Source: Sphingomonas sp. 8AM
GTDB lineage: Bacteria; Pseudomonadota; Alphaproteobacteria; Sphingomonadales; Sphingomonadaceae
DNA: 64,000 nucleotides
Direction: 5' to 3'
Assembly: GCF_902506455.1 (NCBI RefSeq)
Contig: NZ_LR733844.1
Coordinates: forward strand, 1,913,160 to 1,977,159
A program made the position numbers and the translations under genes. Below the pieces are notes generated by a model that was not told the origin of the DNA, ran no database searches, and saw nothing but the letters and a program-made list of their open reading frames with translations. This document shows positions 62,393 through 64,000 of this stretch, in pieces (positions within the stretch are counted from its first letter, which is position 1; every line of letters starts with the position of its first letter).

Positions 62393-63010
62393 TCAGGCGG
62401 TGAACGCCGCCTGCACCGTCAGCTTGACGTTGTCGGAGACGACCGGCGCGGCATAGCCGAGGCCGAAGTCGCTGCGCTTGATCGTGCCGGTGCCGGTGAA
62501 GCCGAAGTTGACCTTCTTGCTCATCGGGTTGGTGCCCGCGCCGACGAAGGTGACGTCCAGCGCGACCGGCTTGGTAACGCCCTTGATCGTGAGGTCGCCG
62601 TTCAGCGTTGCGCGGTTCGGCCCGCGCGGCGTCACCGAGGTCGAGACGAAGCGTGCGGTCGGGTTGGCAGCGGCGTCGAAGAAGTCGCCAGACTTGAGGT
62701 GATTGGCGAACTGCGGCGTCGTGACCGACAAGTTATTGATCGCGAAGGTCACGTCGACCTTGGTCGCGGCCGGCTTCTTCGGGTCGATCGTGATCGAGCC
62801 GCCCTGCGCGCCGAACTGCCCTTGCAGCATCGAGAAGCCCATGTGGTTGACCTCCCACGTCACCTGCGTGTGCGCCGGATCGACCTGATAGGTGCCTGCG
62901 GCGACGCGCGAGGCCTGCGGCTGGCCGGGTTGCTGCGGCGCGGTCGCGAGCTGCGCGACAGCGGGTACCGCAAGCGTCGTGGCGAGTACGGCGGCGATGA
63001 TCGGACGCAT
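62393..63010 (-). CDS. YceI-family periplasmic protein
   Basis: A 205-aa lipocalin-like protein with a Sec signal (MRPIIAAVLATTLAVPAVAQ). The YceI fold is shown by TYQVDPAHTQVTWEVNHMGF, the NHLKSGDFFDAAANPTA segment, LTIKGVTKPVALDV and the final TVQAAF strand. Family members bind isoprenoid or other lipophilic ligands. The ATG at 63010 has an excellent AGGAGG site. Nothing nearby hints at a specific ligand. Confidence 0.93.
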   Translation of the reverse strand: MRPIIAAVLATTLAVPAVAQLATAPQQPGQPQASRVAAGTYQVDPAHTQVTWEVNHMGFSMLQGQFGAQGGSITIDPKKPAATKVDVTFAINNLSVTTPQFANHLKSGDFFDAAANPTARFVSTSVTPRGPNRATLNGDLTIKGVTKPVALDVTFVGAGTNPMSKKVNFGFTGTGTIKRSDFGLGYAAPVVSDNVKLTVQAAFTA

Positions 63011-63103
63011 GTTATTGATCCTCCTGTTGTGTAGGCGTTGCACCACAGTTTCGCGTCGTTGCGAAGACGCCGCGCGCGAAACGGATCATTTCGTCGCGGG
63101 GGG

Positions 63104-63892
63104 CTATTCGCCCGCAGGCTCCTGATCCGGTTCCGGTCCGCCGGTCGGAATGATGTCGAAGCGGATCCGCACCCACGCGCCGATCAGCTCGGTCCCGCCC
63201 TTGCGCGGCGGCCGCACGAGGAACTGCCACGCCGCCTGCCGCAGCGCGCGCCCGATCCCGGAACCCGGCGTCTCGCCCAGCTCGCGGCAATCCTCGACAT
63301 GGAAGCGCGGCGCGGTCCGGCATGCGACCATCCCCCAGCCGGTCTTGCCGCGCGGCATGTACGGCTGCGTCTCTGCGGGGCGGGGGCGGCGATACCATTC
63401 GGCGGCGTAGAGCGGCTCACCGCCGGGACCGAGCCCGACGGTCTGCGTATCGTCGCCGCGCCCGCTGTCGCCCTTGCCGCTCGCAGACGGGCCGGCGGTG
63501 CCCTTGATCGTGCCGATGTCCGAGGCGGCGAAATCGGCGTGGTTGAGGATCATCACACCGGGCAGATGCAGCGGCTGCTCGGGGAGCGGCGGCGCCGGCA
63601 CCGGCCGCGGCGTGACGACGCGCGGCGGGGTGATCGCGCTCCGGGTCGGCGCGGCCTGCTGGCGCTGCGCCTTTTGCGTTTCCGATTTCTGCTGCTTCGC
63701 GCCCTCGTCACGCACGTCGAAGCTGACCAGCCGGCGTCCATCGCCGAAGTCGCCGTGCACCACGCCGCCCATGGTGAGCAGCGCAAGGATGATCGCGACC
63801 GCGATGCCGATCGCCAGCAGCACCGACACGACGCGGCTGCCCGTGTCCTGACGGGTCCGGTACGACGAAGCTCGGTACGTCGCCGTCCGCAT
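63104..63892 (-). CDS. Single-pass membrane protein with TonB-like architecture
   Basis: A 262-aa protein with one N-terminal membrane anchor (SVLLAIGIAVAIILALLTMG). A Pro/Gln-rich periplasmic spacer follows (PPRVVTPRPVPAPPLPEQPL), then a C-terminal globular part with two Cys and a final beta-rich segment GAWVRIRFDIIPTGGP. This is the TonB or TonB-like layout, though the C-terminal domain is divergent and the usual TonB YP motif is not seen. No exbB/exbD genes are in the window. ATG 63892 is one of two possible starts. Confidence 0.65.
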   Translation of the reverse strand: MRTATYRASSYRTRQDTGSRVVSVLLAIGIAVAIILALLTMGGVVHGDFGDGRRLVSFDVRDEGAKQQKSETQKAQRQQAAPTRSAITPPRVVTPRPVPAPPLPEQPLHLPGVMILNHADFAASDIGTIKGTAGPSASGKGDSGRGDDTQTVGLGPGGEPLYAAEWYRRPRPAETQPYMPRGKTGWGMVACRTAPRFHVEDCRELGETPGSGIGRALRQAAWQFLVRPPRKGGTELIGAWVRIRFDIIPTGGPEPDQEPAGE

Positions 63893-63972
63893 CTGCGCGC
63901 GAGTACAGGAGGCAGGCGCAGGCGGCAATCGGCTTCGCGGTTACAAAGCGGTTAGGTGGGGGGAGGAAAAAG

Positions 63973-63994
63973 CCCCTCCCTTTCAAGGGAGGGG
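63973..63994. repeat. GC-rich hairpin CCCCTCCC-TTTCAA-GGGAGGGG at the window edge
   Basis: A perfect 8-bp stem and 6-base loop flanked by A-rich and TTGGGG sequence. It may be the end of a gene beyond the window or a dispersed repeat; only one end is visible. Confidence 0.5.
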
Positions 63995-64000
63995 TTGGGG

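Noticed and set aside
1..64000. CRISPR arrays, tRNA or rRNA genes, intact insertion sequences, prophage genes or toxin-antitoxin pairs
   Set aside because: Reading both strands gave no regularly spaced short repeats, no tRNA-like cloverleaf ending, and no transposase, integrase or phage protein. Covariance-model searches for RNA genes would settle this better.

Overview
The window is a high-GC alphaproteobacterial chromosome segment, most likely from a Sphingomonas-type sphingomonad. The case rests on a large Xanthomonas/Caulobacter-type TonB-dependent receptor, an iorA-like 2Fe-2S protein, a bacteriophytochrome with its heme oxygenase, the methyltransferase/comF/glutaredoxin/DUF1178 neighbourhood, and palindromic intergenic repeats of the kind common in sphingomonads. 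No rRNA, tRNA, CRISPR array, phage or intact insertion sequence was found.

Region 1 (about 1.1-27.1 kb) is the most striking part: a nearly continuous, mostly minus-strand locus for taking apart N-linked glycans and using the GlcNAc released. It holds GH29 alpha-fucosidase, GH92 and GH125 alpha-mannosidases, a GH3 enzyme of beta-xylosidase type with a PA14 domain, GH2 beta-mannosidase, GH20 beta-hexosaminidase, a TonB-dependent receptor, a GntR/UTRA regulator, a GlcNAc-type PTS (IICB plus a IIA-HPr-EI fusion), nagA, a SIS-domain nagB-II, a CutC-family protein and a glycosylasparaginase. The enzyme set fits a plant complex N-glycan (core fucose, bisecting xylose, trimannosyl core, chitobiose-Asn). 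After export and trimming, GlcNAc enters by the PTS as GlcNAc-6-P and is converted to fructose-6-P. No endoglycosidase or PNGase is visible.

Region 2 (27-36.4 kb) is mixed: two small genes, a lipoprotein, an L,D-transpeptidase, a 2Fe-2S oxidoreductase subunit, a PilZ protein, bphP converging on bphO, an M20 amidohydrolase, a cyclophilin and a phasin. Region 3 (36.5-44.7 kb) has a tripartite RND efflux operon, then a crotonase/acyl-CoA dehydrogenase pair. Region 4 (45-51.4 kb) is tamA-tamB. Region 5 (51.8-56.1 kb) holds a 17-codon candidate membrane peptide and an EAL phosphodiesterase, TPR histidine kinase and single receiver cluster. Region 6 (56.1-64 kb) has a methyltransferase divergent from comF-grxC-DUF1178, a 272-bp MITE-like element, HAD phosphatase and leuA behind a Leu-rich leader peptide, a BLUF photosensor, YceI and a TonB-like protein.

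Intergenic spaces are dominated by two or three families of long palindromic repeats, found at most convergent gene junctions, where they may end transcription in both directions.
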